From contig NC_051070.1 in the NCBI RefSeq assembly GCF_004664715.2, positions 42,062,456-42,126,455 of the forward strand: a stretch of DNA of 64,000 nt, read 5' to 3'. Made by a program: the position numbers and the translations under genes. This stretch comes from Peromyscus leucopus (lineage: Eukaryota > Chordata > Mammalia > Rodentia > Cricetidae). The notes under the pieces are model-generated. The model ran no database searches. It was not told the DNA's origin and saw only the letters and a program-made list of their open reading frames with translations. Positions 32,590 through 44,604 of the stretch are shown one piece after another; the stretch's first letter is position 1, and every line of letters begins with the position of its first letter.

Positions 32590-33345
32590 GGAGTCTTAGC
32601 TGGGGTCGTCCTTGAGGATTCCTAGGAGTTTTCCTGGCACAAGTTTCTTTTTATCCTCGAAATGCCCCCACATGGATATGTCTCTTTCCTTATTCTTCCC
32701 ATTAGTCCCACCCCCAACCTGCCTCCTGCGCCCAGCCTTCCCAACCTTCTCCCTCAAGTTCCCATCCAGTCATCACTCCCACCCCACCCCTAGTTGTTGA
32801 CTACCCTAATTGTCATCAGAGAGCTGTTACCCACTAACTGATGGAAGCAGATGCAGAGATCCATAGCCAAGCACTATGCCAAGCTCCCGGAGTCTTCTTG
32901 AAGAATGGGAAAAGGGATTGTACAAGCCAGGGGGGTTAAGGTCATGATGAGAAACCCACAGAGACAGCTGACCTGAGCTCATGGGAGCACATGGACTATG
33001 GCACAATGTTAGGGAGCCTCCATGGGACCAACCTAGGCCTGCTGCATTTGTGTGACAGTTGTATAGCTTGGTCTGTTTGTAAGGCTCCTAGCAATGAGAT
33101 CAGGACCTGTCCCTGGCACTTAGTTTGCTTTAGGGAACCTGTCCCCATTCTGAGATGCCTTGCTTTTTTCAAGCACATGGAAGACCTGCCCCTTTCTGAA
33201 TGGAGACAGAGGAGGAGTGGATGAGGAGGAGGGTAGATGTGGAAGGGAGGAAACAGGAGGAGAGGAGGAAGGGGAAACAGTGGTCAGTATGTAAAATAAA
33301 TGAAAAATATTAAATAAAATTAAATAAAAAAATAAGTTATATATA
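32590..33345 (+). mobile_element. L1 3' UTR with A-rich tail, sense
   Basis: CTAGGAGTCTTAGCTGGGGT, ATCAGAGAGCTGTTACCCAC, GAAGCAGATGCAGAGATCCA, GAGCCTCCATGGGACCAACC, GAGACAGAGGAGGAGTGGAT, GAAGGGGAAACAGTGGTCAG and the tail AAATAAAATTAAATAAAAAA. It is a different, older 3' UTR copy of the same group as 29551-30537. Confidence 0.85.
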
Positions 33346-33349
33346 AGTT

Positions 33350-34795
33350 GACCCAAAAAATCTTCACATAGAGACAGTCTGAGAATTTTTGAATATGGGA
33401 AATTGTTGAACTGAGTTATGAAAGAGTAACATTCAAGTTGAAGGTTAACAGTATGCTCTGAATTAGCTGTAAGAGGCCTTGCCAAACACAGAAGCTTGGA
33501 TTTCACTTGAAGAATCCTCACCAATTATCATAACAGATTGAAGGTAAATTATTGAATTTGTATTTTAAGATTTTTCTTTAGATACTGAATGAAATTAAGG
33601 GAAGATAAGCAAGAAAGAATAAGGCAGTAAGCTTGAGGATTTGAGATTTAAATAGAAAGGAAAGTTATCTTCAATAAATGAAATAAAATTGATCACTTTT
33701 TACCTTAATTACATGTTATAGTTTTGGTGTGAAAACACATTTACTAAGTTATTAGTAAAACATGTCTACTTGCTATAAGGATTTTTTTTTAATTTAGCCA
33801 TTTACTATTTTTAGATGCAAACATCAGAAATGGCCATACTGAAGGAAACAATAAGTTAATTTGAGGAGTGTAAGGTGGTGTTTATAAATACAAATGCCTT
33901 GGAGATATGTAGAAATTATGGAAATGCATTAAAGTACAAGCTTTTCACTGATCTGGTTTCCATAATCAAATTAAAACACAGTAATTATTTTACAATGTAC
34001 AATCAAAATTAAGTCTCCAGCAGAATATGAAAGACTGTACTTTCCTTTGTATTACTAGAGCTTTGAGAGAAAGGAATTATGAAAGAAATAATGAATAATC
34101 AGACCTACTTCATGGTGAGAGCCAATATATACCTGAAATTACACAGAAACTATCAGTACATGACATAAGAAATATATTATTCCCTAAAGGAGGATGGATA
34201 CCAGGAAAACACAAATGTGAAAATGTCCATAAAATAATATGAAGCTATCTGCTCTTTGCGGGTATGAAGATGTATAACTTTTAATTACAATACTTATTAA
34301 AGGAAATATAATATGTTGCCTTAGACTTGATCCAGAAAGACATATCCTTGAGAAAGTAACATGAGTAGATTCGTAGTGCATTAAAGGGGGATCTCTGTTC
34401 CTTGATGGTATACATCGCCACATCATGTCAATGTGGTCTACTACTTTTCACCTATGAGTATTGGTGTTTGGTTGGCTGTTGGTTGTTACTCAATAAGAAA
34501 ACCTACTAGACAGTTATGTTATCAAGACACATTAATTTGGCTACATTTATCACACATTTGTCAGTTCAGTCCAATTAATGTATTAAAAATCAATATGATT
34601 ATCAATATTTTAAGCTTTTCTATCACCAGCTAAATTTTCATGTTTATCAAATACTAACAAAAGTATGTTAATGTGTGAAAGTAATACATTTGAATTAATA
34701 AGGACAAAGAAGCAGGCATATTTTACTACTATCTATCTTTAAAGACATATCTGAATCAAACATTTGGGAAGCAAAATCAAATATACATAACCCAC
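33350..34795. other. Single-copy-looking AT-rich stretch
   Basis: About 1.4 kb with no recognised gene or repeat. Confidence 0.5.
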
Positions 34796-34799
34796 TTGG

Positions 34800-35165
34800 T
34801 TGACGTCTATTAATTATTTTTTGCTGCTATGATGAAACACCAAAACCAAAAGTGATGCATGGAAGGCAGTTTACTTTGTTTTTACAGTTCGAGAGTGGAG
34901 TCAATAGTAGTGAGAAAGGCAGGGTGGTCCAAGTAGAAAGATGAGAGATAGCAACGTGTCATATAGAAACATGAGGGCTGACACTGAAGTCGTTTGAGTC
35001 TATACACTCTTAAAGCACCCTCCTTCTGTGGCACTCCTCTTCCTCTAGCAAGGCCCTACCTCCTATAGTGTATAACCTTCCAAAACAGTGTCAGCTGAGC
35101 ATGAGGTGTTGGCATTCCTGAGCCTACAGGAGACATTTCCCATTCAAACAAACACAGTCAACTAC
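34800..35165 (-). mobile_element. MaLR-type LTR, antisense, diverged
   Basis: TGCTGCTATGATGAAACACC and AAAACCAAAAGTGATGCATG match the complement of the MaLR LTR end (ggtcatggtgtttcatcacagc). CAAGGCCCTACCTCCTATAG and TTCCCATTCAAACAAACACA match its 5' portion. The copy is more diverged than 3702-4051. Confidence 0.6.
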
Positions 35166-36102
35166 CTAGCTCATATAGGATCATGGCCATTTCATGATAT
35201 AAACTATATTCCAACTTAACTATTTCCCACAATCATTAACAGTTTAAACCGAAAACTGTTTAAAAGTCCAAAGTTAAATATCTCTCCCAAAGACATAAAG
35301 TAATGTCTTAACCTTAACTGTTAACTACTTTAAAATAAAAATAAAAAGCAAAGCACACACATCAAATATACAATAGCACAGAATTTGGATTAACATTCCA
35401 TAAATGGAGGGATGGCTACATAATAAGGAAATACTGAACAAAAGAAAAAGTAAAGCCAAACAAGACAAATACCAAATCCTACCCAATGTTTGAAACTACA
35501 ATTTCAAGTGGCTTAAATGGCTCATTCCCTCTATCTTTGATATCTCTGACAAATACCTCACTCCCAGATTTTTCCTTCCACTTCATGTACCTCTCCTTTA
35601 CAAATGTCTGATGTTTCTGCAATCTCCAAGATCTTGGGGGCTCCATGACCATGCAAGCTTCACTTTCATACTTTCACACAATAAGCTCTCAAGGCCTTCC
35701 ACAGGGACTACCTGCCCTGCATTGCCTATCTTCAGTGGTTCCCTGAGACCCCAGAGGAAGAATCCATTACCCAATGACTCTTACACGTTTCATGCCTCTA
35801 AATTTAGTTCCACATAGACAGTTCTAGCACATTTGGCTGCTAATATGAGATGTGCCTTTACCTCACGTAGAGTACATTAGCAGTATCTTCAGTATGCTAT
35901 TTTTTTTTTCTAGGAAGAGAAGACCCTTCAGGCCCTCTCCCTTTACAAGTTGAAAGTTTAGCTCAGTCATACGGTTCCCTTAGGTTACCTTTCCTATGTT
36001 TCAATGCAAAGCAGGAAGCCTTTTATTAATGGTGCTAATCTCTTCAGCAATTACACCCTCTTTTCCAGCTCATCTCTTGACGGTAACCATAAACTTCCCA
36101 GT

Positions 36103-36148
<46 letters not shown>

Positions 36149-36480
36149 CTACATTTGTAAATAGTTTTGTCCAGTGTCTTCTTTTCCACTGTAGTCTTGC
36201 AGAAGAGCTATCAGTATCAAGCATGCCACAGACTCAAGGTAATGTCTTGAAATTGACTCAAAGACATTAATCACTCTTACATGAATAACCTCTAACCCAC
36301 TTGTCAAAAGAGTCCTTGTTTCCCTCCTGAAACCTCATAAGCAGGAACTCTACTGTCATCACTCTGCTATCCATTTAAACCTCCACACTTGTTATAAACA
36401 AACTACAACAACAAAACAAACAAAAATACAAAGAACCGCACCAATGCTAAATTTCTTCCCTGTATTGCATGGTATTTAAA
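35166..36480 (-). mobile_element. Possible MaLR internal sequence, antisense
   Basis: Lies directly on the internal side of the LTR at 34800-35165 when read on the minus strand. Blocks such as AGTCCAAAGTTAAATATCTC and ATCTCCAAGATCTTGGGGGC recall the internal sequence at 59850-60060. It contains a 37-T run at 36106-36142. No coding frame survives. The identity is an inference from position and weak resemblance. Confidence 0.4.
36106..36142. repeat. Pure 37-base T homopolymer
   Basis: Thirty-seven uninterrupted T with no SINE or L1 body attached on either side, unlike the T-runs at 25753 and 49802, which are SINE tails. Confidence 0.95.
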
Positions 36481-36689
36481 AAACATTATTTCTTAATTTT
36501 GACAACCTACTGGTGCCTTATTAAATAGTGCTTCTCAAGGAATTCTATAAAATCCATTAAGTATAGCAAAACAAAAATCAGTGAATATATATTTGTAGAA
36601 GAATATCTGAAGAGCAATATTATAAATCAGCATTTGGAAGGGAGTATTGCACTATGATCATGAGCCTGGGCTTTCCACACAAATATGGT

Positions 36690-37035
36690 GTCTTACTTCT
36701 TTTCCTATTTCCATGACAAAATACCATGACTAAGAAAACTTATAAGAGGAAGCATTTAATTTGGGGTTTCATGTGTCCACAGTGTTACAGTCCGTGACTA
36801 TTAAGATGAGAGAATGAAAGCAGGAATGCAAACATGGCACTAGAGCAGTAACTAAGAGTTGACTTCTGATCCAGAAGCTTGAGGCAGAGAGAGAGCTATC
36901 TGGAAATGGTGTGGGCTTTGGATACTCCAAATCCCACCCCTAGTGACATTCCTCCTCTAACAAGGCCACACCTTCTGATCCTTCCCAAACAGTTACACCA
37001 ACTGTGGACCAAACACTCAAATATATTAGTCCTTC
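36690..37035 (-). mobile_element. MaLR-type LTR, antisense
   Basis: TGTCTTACTTCTTTTCCTAT, CATGACAAAATACCATGACT, TTATAAGAGGAAGCATTTAA, then CCTCCTCTAACAAGGCCACA and ACCAAACACTCAAATATATT. This is the same LTR group as 3702-4051 in antisense. Confidence 0.65.
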
Positions 37036-37050
37036 TCTCTAAGTCACATT

Positions 37051-37090
37051 TGTGTGTGTATGTGTGTGTGTGTTTGTGTGTGTGTGTCTG
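37051..37090. repeat. Imperfect GT microsatellite
   Basis: GT units with TATG, TTTG and TCTG interruptions. Confidence 0.85.
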
Positions 37091-38609
37091 CTTACAAAAT
37101 AAAATAAAAAAATATATAGAAATGCTGTTGGGAAGCAAGTTTATTGATTCACATACATTAAAGTGTCTAGCAATTGATGATGAGGATAAATTGTGACTAT
37201 GGTGTTGTACAAATAAAGGCATATTATAAAACTAGAAGAAAAGGCTTGTGTAAGATTACAGCAATCCCAAGGATAATGTGTCAATCAGAGCACAGAGAAG
37301 TAGCAGAAATTAATGGAGAATCAAAGACCAGGATAAAATCCTTTCTCAGAAAATTCTTGAGCTTGTCAGTTCATAACTGAACTTCAATGAACTTGACAAA
37401 GTTCACTTTTTTCCATCATATTAACCTTCCTTCAGTCAAAATTATTAAGGCAAGTGATAGGATTCCTGGTCATGGGAAGCTATCAGTGCAGCATTGGACT
37501 GCTAGTTATCAAAGGTAGCTGAGGAGAATACACAAGTGGTAATTTTCCCCCTGGTGAATTTAACAGCATGAAATCTCAGATAGTCTTTCCTGCCATATCC
37601 AACTTCTTTAAAAATAAAATAAAGTAAAATTGTAGCCTGCCTATTTAATGAGTGTGTAGAATGCTGTCCACATTGCAGAATAATCCTCTTTCGGCAAGAA
37701 TACTGGGTATAATTTTCTACATAAATGGAAAAAAGTAATCTTATCTCGAGTATATCCCTTTTCTGTGATATGCTGGGTTATGCAGGCTAAAGCTGTTGAC
37801 AGAAAATTCACCACTCGGGTGAGAAGCAAAGATGAGAAAAGGCATCCCAATGGTGACAGGAAACCTTTATATAATGAGGGAAATTCCAGAACCTCGGGGA
37901 TCTCATTCACTATGGAAAACATTTCATGTTTCTTTCATTATAGGAATGATATGCTGTCTATTAAAAGTACAGAAGTGAGATTGTCTCAACAGTTATTTTA
38001 ATAGAGTAACTCGCTTTGGATTGTCTTTTGGTTTTGGCAGACAATAGCACATGAGCCTTCCCCCACCTCTACAGAACCTTGCATCAAGCCAGCCCAATCT
38101 ATCGCAGTACGGTAGAGTTAGAACCTCTTATTATACAAAATTGTCAGGGCATTACAATATAAACAACACATTCTGCACAGCTGCAAACCACCTATTCGAG
38201 GAGTCCATTTAGTTTCATAAACTTTTTCTGAGTCTCTGACACCTTAAAAAACTATGACAGGCGTTTATATTATATGCCAAACAAGAAGAGTCGCTCACTA
38301 TGTGACTACCAACAAAAGAAAAGAGTACAAGATAAACTCCATTGGGGAAAAATATCAGATATATTAATAATCCCTGGGAAAATATTGTTTGCCTGTCATC
38401 AAAGCAAAAGACAACAAAGGATCAGATTTAGCTCAAACTCAAAAATCTCTCTCAACTATGATTTTATATAATTTACTCCTCTTGGTATTGGTGCTGTTTG
38501 GCTGTTCTATTTGATGTGACTCTACTTAATACTAGCATATGTATGTAAGTATAATCTGACTGAAAACATGAATAAGAGAATGTGTATTTGCTATTTACAC
38601 CTTCTCACA

Positions 38610-38610
<1 letters not shown>
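37091..38610. other. Single-copy-looking stretch, no feature recognised
   Basis: Complex sequence with no recognised repeat. Frames up to 93 codons (37641-37922, minus) lack homology I know. Confidence 0.5.

Positions 38611-38611
<1 letters not shown>

Positions 38612-38650
<39 letters not shown>
38612..38650. repeat. GT/CA microsatellite
   Basis: About 19 uninterrupted TG units followed by TATACATGTGTG. Confidence 0.96.
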
Positions 38651-38653
<3 letters not shown>

Positions 38654-39797
38654 CATGTGTGTCCATATAAAACAGCAAATAAAATAATGAAGCAAGGCAT
38701 ACTGTTCTGGGCTTATATATCTACTTTCTTTAGAGTAATTATTCTTCTCTAAGCTGAACTTCCTAACTGAAACATGCCCTAAGGCAATTCTGTATCATAA
38801 CACTGTGGTTTATAGAAAGGCTTCCAATTTCGCCCATCCACACAATTTAGGAATCTCTGCAAGTGCTGCAAGAAGAAGCCAAAGCCATCCACAGAGGGAT
38901 GCAGGCTTATAGGAAGAGAGACAAGTACACTTTCAAGGGACTGAGATTTGAAATATTGATATAGTCACATTAATTGAATTTTTGCCTTGAGAAGTGATTA
39001 CAAAAATGTTGCTCCAATATTAATTTGTATCTGCTTTGGATGAGATTAACATTAATTTCTTCACCAGTCCCCATTACTCTTTTATTATTCATTAACATCT
39101 CTCTTTGCATGTGTAAGAGACCTTGATGAAGCATGTTTATTCATAGCCTAACCTTTTTAAATAATTCTAACAGCTCTCTAACAGTAACCTTCCTGGCATG
39201 CTGAATATTTCTTCTTTGTTTCATTATTCAATGCTTGCACTCTACCCTCCACTTGAGATGCTGAACATGAATCAAACTCCTCTTCCTGTTGCTCTCTTCC
39301 TCCCCCTAAAATGTCCTCTGCAGTCTGTTCCCACCGGAGAGCTCTGCTCACAAAACACACAAAATACTCCAGCAAAATCATGCCCTGGTTGGATCAGGGA
39401 CAGTATAATTTTCAGAGATCCGGATTGCAATTATTGATTTACTTCTCCTGTAGCTCATTACAGATTTGTTACCACATTTTGGCTTATTGTTCACATATCT
39501 TTTGTTAGAATATTTAGTTTGAGCCTGCCTTTGACAAAAGCTCTCGAGGTGACATTTTATCTTTTCTTTGAACGTGTAAGCTCTCAGCTTATTTTTCTGA
39601 GCAGATAAAATGGACAAAGTGGGAAATGAAAGGGAGAAAAAGAAAAGAGGAACAGTTGAATAAGTGAGGCTATTATATTTTTTTCTACCAGCTGCAGTAT
39701 TGTTTTTGCTGGAACTTCATAATCACATATAAAATACAAAAAAGCAACATTTGCATTTCAAATACAGATTTATGTTAGATACATATCTTAAAATAAA
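38651..39797. other. Repeat-free stretch with AT-rich, complex sequence
   Basis: No transposon signature recognised across 1.1 kb. The segment 38940-39190 carries several TAAT-containing motifs and little low complexity. No credible frame. Confidence 0.45.
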
Positions 39798-40290
39798 ATT
39801 TGGCTATAAGAGGAATTGCTAAACAGTCTTATTAATAACAAACCTGGAGCCAGAAAACTGAAAGATCACAGGAATAGGAGAAACCACAGCCAACCTCACC
39901 TTACCAACTCCTCCGCCTCCAGAGAGAGCTGCTTCCTGTATACTCACGTCTAGATACCTTTCTGTGCCCTGCCATCTCACTTCCTCTCTCTACCCAGCTA
40001 CATTACTTTCTCTTTCTGTCCAACTCTATCACTTCCTGTCTGTCTGTACAGACCTCCAGATCTCTATCGTTAACTAGTGCTGGGAATTAAAGGCGTGTGC
40101 CACCACGCCTGGCTTTGTTCCCAGTGTGGCCTTGAACTCACAGAGATCCAGATGATCTCTGCCTCTTGAATGCTAGGATTAAAGGCATGTGCTACCATTA
40201 CCTGACTTCTACGTTTAATATAGTGGCTGGCTTTTTCCTCTGATCCTCAGATAAGCTTTATAGAGGTTCACAAATAAAATATCACCACAT
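39798..40290 (-). repeat. Composite B1-containing dispersed repeat, copy B
   Basis: Mirror of copy D: AGTCTTATTAATAACAAACC start, CTGTCTGTACAGACCTCCAG, two antisense B1-like arms (GGAATTAAAGGCGTGTGC and AGGATTAAAGGCATGTGC), AGATAAGCTTTATAGAGG, and AAATAAAATATCACCACA end. About 490 bases. On the minus strand it begins TGTGGTGATATTTTATTTG, identical to copy D over that block. Confidence 0.7.
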
Positions 40291-41430
40291 TTGACTGCAT
40301 CTCACTTAAAAATTACCAATCTTCTGTTTTTTGGAGTTCTGTCTTTTTTTGGGGGTGGGGGGCTGGAACAGACAAGCATATTTGTTTAAGTGTTTCTGAC
40401 ATTAAATATGTCTTCTTTTTTATGACATGGAAAGGACATCTTATAAAATTTTGGCAGGAACACAGTACTTTATCATTGATAAAAGAATAATTATTTTAAT
40501 ATATTTTCTGAGTTTGAAATAGATAATTATATGTTTTCCTGTAATCACTCAAATATTTTCACATGGCTTCTACTTTGTCATAACAATGGAATGAAAAATA
40601 AATCCCTTCACTAGAGCTTGTAAATACTTTGTTGGCTCTTAGCAGCCTACAGAATTAGGCTATGTCATTTCTTATCATTTTTCTTCATAAATGTATTGAA
40701 TATAAGCTTAGTTTGCAAGAAAGTCACTTAACTTCCGTATGCTTGGGTAATTCATTACTAATTGTTCATTTTATAACATTTCTATTTTAATATTATGTTT
40801 AATCCTTTGCTACTAAATTCCTACAGGAAGGGTGATATATGTCAAGTAGAATATTGTTTTGCTGAATGTATACAAGTGTAAGGGAACTTCTTTTAAAAGA
40901 CTACCTGGGTCTGTAGGACATAAAATAAGTCCTAGATTGGCTGTTACATTTCCAATCAAGACCTGCTGAGCAGGTCTTAGAATTCTTCACAGTATAATTA
41001 ATTCAAATTCACTGCAATTGCAATTGACTTCACTTCATTCAACTATAACAGAAATGTCTGAGGTTATAATGGATGCAGCCTGTTTATATCTCAGAAACCA
41101 CAACAATGAAAATCTGTAAGCTACAACAACAGTTAAAGACAAACCACACCAAGCTGTGCACAAATGGCAGAAACAGAGCAAAACTAGTAAAAGGAATGTC
41201 CTTTTAGGAGAAAGTGAAGGTGCCCATTCAGTGGTACTGGTGAGGCAGAAGCTCTCAGGAGGGTTTGATATCTTTCTTTGACAGAGACAATGACCTAAGG
41301 TCCTCAGCTTATCAACAAGTCTCACTTGTAAAATGATAAGAGGAAAAAAATAATCCCAGTTCAGTGATGATATTTCCAAAGGAAGATAAGTTTGAACACT
41401 AAAGTCTTCTATAACTTAAGAAAGTAGATG
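40291..41430. other. Single-copy-looking stretch, no feature recognised
   Basis: AT-rich. A 114-codon minus-strand frame at 41035-41379 is the only sizeable frame; it has a hydrophobic centre but no homology I recognise and no promoter or splice context. Confidence 0.45.
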
Positions 41431-41431
41431 G

Positions 41432-41608
41432 CGCCAGGCGGTGGTGACACATGCCTTTAATTCCAGCACTCAGGAGGCAGAGCCAGGCAGAGCTCTGTGA
41501 GTTTGAGGCCAACCTGGTCTACCAGAGCGAGATCCAAGACAGCTCCAAAACTACACAGAGAAACCCTGTCTTGAAAAACAAACAAACAAACAAAACAAAA
41601 CAAAAAAA
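41432..41608 (+). mobile_element. B1 SINE, sense
   Basis: GCGCCAGGCGGTGGTGACAC, GCCTTTAATTCCAGCACTC, TGAGTTTGAGGCCAACCTGG, AGCTCCAAAACTACACAGAG and a CAAACAAACAAA tail. Mildly diverged. Confidence 0.92.
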
Positions 41609-41790
41609 GTGACTCAAAAGATTATGCTGTTTTTGCAGAGGACCTGAGTTCTGTTCCTACTAAATCACAACTTCTTGTAACCCAGCTGTAGGAGATCAAA
41701 CAACTCTATCATCTACAAGCTCTCACATGCACACATACTTACTGGGTCCCCACCCTTCAAACATACACAATTAAAAGAAAACAAAATAAA
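41609..41790 (+). mobile_element. B3-like SINE, sense
   Basis: TTTGCAGAGGACCTGAGTTC, TGTTCCTACTAAATCACAAC, CTTCTTGTAACCCAGCTGTA, AGCTCTCACATGCACACATA and an A-rich end match the B3 body. The tRNA-like head is eroded at the junction with the B1 tail. Confidence 0.6.
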
Positions 41791-42570
41791 TCACTAAGAT
41801 ATATGCCAGTCAGCTTACATATTTCTGAATGTATACAGAAATCTTAGAGTGAGGCTTGAACAAACATCTCTGTGATTTCTGTGTTTATATCTTCATGATG
41901 AATTATTAGACATAAAGGAAGCACATGGGGGAAGTAACAGCTTCAAACACTAACATAAAAATGAGTATTTTTAATTTGTACTGATGAGCATCTCTGGAAA
42001 ATTTAGTTCAATTTGCAATCTCCTTTAGTATTCTGAGTTTAGCTTACTCTCCAATCTCCGTCAGACTCATTTGACCATTATTAATAATCAACACAGGTCA
42101 CCTGACACTGCTTTTAAAGTTTACAACATAACAAACAACATTTTTTACGCTACATTTGTTTTCCTATTTCATGTATATGTACTTATGATTATTATTTTCT
42201 CAATAGGTGTCAAATCACTGATGCATTTTAATCATTGACATGAGATAATATATGGATTTCTTCTTTACTTACTTTCTCTTGATGATTAATTTGGGGACAA
42301 AGGTTAGAATTAACTTTTTATCTTATTTAAGTGATTTAAAGATCAGAAAGAGATAATTTTTTTGATTGAGGTAGTGGTAAGTTGATAGGTTAAATTGAGA
42401 TAAATTAGCTTCATTACCATGTTAAGATTATTCATCCTGGATATTTTTTCTGTTTTTCCATTTTATAACAACTAAAACCATACTTTTAAAAATTAAATAC
42501 ATTTTTACATTTTAAAAATATTTAATACTTTTAAATATAGTAAATACTTTTAGAAACAGTTTTGAAGAAT
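41791..42570. other. Single-copy-looking AT-rich stretch
   Basis: No recognised feature. Confidence 0.45.
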
Positions 42571-42574
42571 TTTT

Positions 42575-43440
42575 AAACAATTTTTATTAAATATTTTCAC
42601 ATATCTTGATCACATGATTTGCCCTCCCTCAACCACTACATGATCCTAGCCAAGTCCTCCCTCCCCAACTCATTGTTCTTGCTCTCTTTCTCTCCTCTCA
42701 AATTGCCCCACCAAAACAGGAAAACAAAACAAAAAAATTAAAAATCAAAAGAAACTAACTACAAAAAGAAAAGGAAATCAATAAGGCACAAACGAAAGGA
42801 AAGAAAGAAAAGAAGGAAGGAAGAAACATTGAAAGACAGGAAAAGGAAAATGCACAAAAAAAATCCTGAAGTTATTTTGTGTTTGCCAATGGTGCTAGAG
42901 TGCTGTGATGTGGCCAGTGGCACTCCGCTGAAGAAAACTCATTTCCCCCTTTCCAGCAGGTATCAATAGCTCATAGCTTCTTGGTTAGGGACAGGACTTT
43001 GCTTCCACTTCATCAGTGCTGAGATTTTGTTTGTATTCAAACTGTGTAGGTCCTTTGTGTGCTGCTACAGTCCTTGTGAGTTCACATGTGCATTAGTCCT
43101 GTTGTGTCTCAATGACTTTTCCCTTGGGGTCACCTACCACCTCTGCCTCTTAAAAATCTTTCTGCCTCCTCTTCTGTAAAGAACCACTATCCCTGAAGGG
43201 TGGTTTTTGATAAAGACATCCCATATAGGACTGAGTGTTCCGAAGTCTCTCACTCTGCACAGTATTTTGTTGTGGGTCTCTTTGTTAATTGCCATCTACT
43301 ACAAGAAGCTTTTTTGATAAGAGATGAGAGACACTTTGCTATACAGACATGGCAATATGTCATTAAGAGTCATTTCATTTTTATGTTCCTTTAACAGAAT
43401 AAGATTATGTTTTCCATGAGGCCCATGACCTATCTAATTT
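42575..43440 (-). mobile_element. L1 3' UTR, antisense
   Basis: TTTTTATTAAATATTTTCAC and TTTGCCCTCCCTCAACCACT at the 3' end, an A-rich internal stretch (42700-42850), then GGAAAATGCAC, CAGCAGGTATCAATAGCTCA, TAGCTTCTTGGTTAGGGACA, CTTTGTGTGCTGCTACAGTC and TAAGAGTCATTTCATTTTTA. This is a long rodent L1 3' UTR copy in antisense. Confidence 0.8.
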
Positions 43441-44025
43441 CATACCAGGTTATTATTTACTTTGGTAGTGTCATATTTGAGTTCCATGACATAGGGTGAA
43501 CATTAAATTCAATTTTTAAAAAAGTGGTTTGTTACTCCCATAACATATTGCCACTATCACACTGTAGAATTAAGATTAAAATCTACCTAAAATATAAATA
43601 CTAATTTTGCAACTTTTATAAGACATATGATTGAGCTATGTCTTTCTTTTCCCTTGTTTATTATTTGCTTCTTTTCTACCTTTCTGGAATTTCCAATTAC
43701 ATGTGGGAGAGAATACTTTCACTTTTTATAGAAGTGTTCTACTCCAGACTGTGGTAGATTTGCCTGCATTATTAAATTTCCATAAATGGTAACTTGCCGT
43801 GTTCTACAAGATACTGTCTGTCTCATAAAATATATATTTATGATTTTTAAAATTAATCTTAAAATTAGTATAACATATAATATATAAAAACAGATTCATA
43901 TATATGATTTTATATTGCTATTTCATCTTAAATATTGTTTTGATAATTTGCTTCAGATTTTTAGCATTATTGTGTATCTTCATATCAAAGTTTAATAAGC
44001 ACTGTCATGTAGCTATGTTTTATTT
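43441..44025. other. Single-copy-looking AT-rich stretch
   Basis: No recognised feature. Confidence 0.45.
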
Positions 44026-44029
44026 TATT

Positions 44030-44262
44030 TTTTTCTTCAGAGAGGCTTGAACAAAGCCCAAGCTAGCTTCCAGTTTCTTAAGGAGCCAGTGATGACCTTG
44101 AATTCCAGAACTTCATGCTTCCATCTTCTTAGTGGTAGGAGTATAAGGCACATACACCATGCTTGTTTTTAATGTCATGCTGGGAACTAGGGTTTATGCA
44201 AACCAGAGTGTATATTAGGCATGTATTCTACCAACTGAGCTATATTATCAACCTATAAAAAA
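44030..44262 (-). mobile_element. ID-B1 type dimeric SINE, antisense
   Basis: On the minus strand it begins with a tRNA-like head (ATAGCTCAGTTGGTAGAATA, CATGCCTAATATACACTCTG) and continues into a B1-like arm (GCATGGTGTATGTGCCTTAT, GGAATTCAAGGTCATCACTG). This ID-plus-B1 order defines the ID_B1/B4-related SINE group. Confidence 0.65.
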
Positions 44263-44600
44263 CAATTTTATTAAATCTCATGATATTTTACTTATTTAAT
44301 TTCGCAAATTACAAATTATATTAATAGAATTTGATCTCTCTTACTATTTAATAAATTTTCATTGTGATAAACCTATCTAAATCTAAATTGTTTATAAATA
44401 AAACCCTTCTGAAGAACTTAATTCTTCCCAAGTAATTTTTTAGGTTATACTACAATTATGTTTTTTTCTATTTAGTTATTTGAGAATCTTTAAAAAAAAG
44501 TCTGTTCTTTAAATTTTGTAGTACTAGATGAAGAAAATTAGCATCTATTAAGAAAATAATCATCATTAAATTACTTTGCTTTTTTACTTTTTGAAGTTAT
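44263..44600. other. Single-copy-looking AT-rich stretch
   Basis: No recognised feature before the end of the antisense L1. Confidence 0.4.
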
Positions 44601-44604
44601 TTGA

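Noticed and set aside
41035..41379. 114-codon minus-strand frame with a hydrophobic centre
   Set aside because: No homology I recognise and no supporting gene structure; a frame of this length is plausible by chance in 64 kb.
22445..44262. tRNA-like A/B-box segments at 22445-22540 and 44150-44262 as tRNA genes
   Set aside because: They are ID-type SINE heads followed by A-rich or B1-like sequence and do not fold as complete tRNAs.
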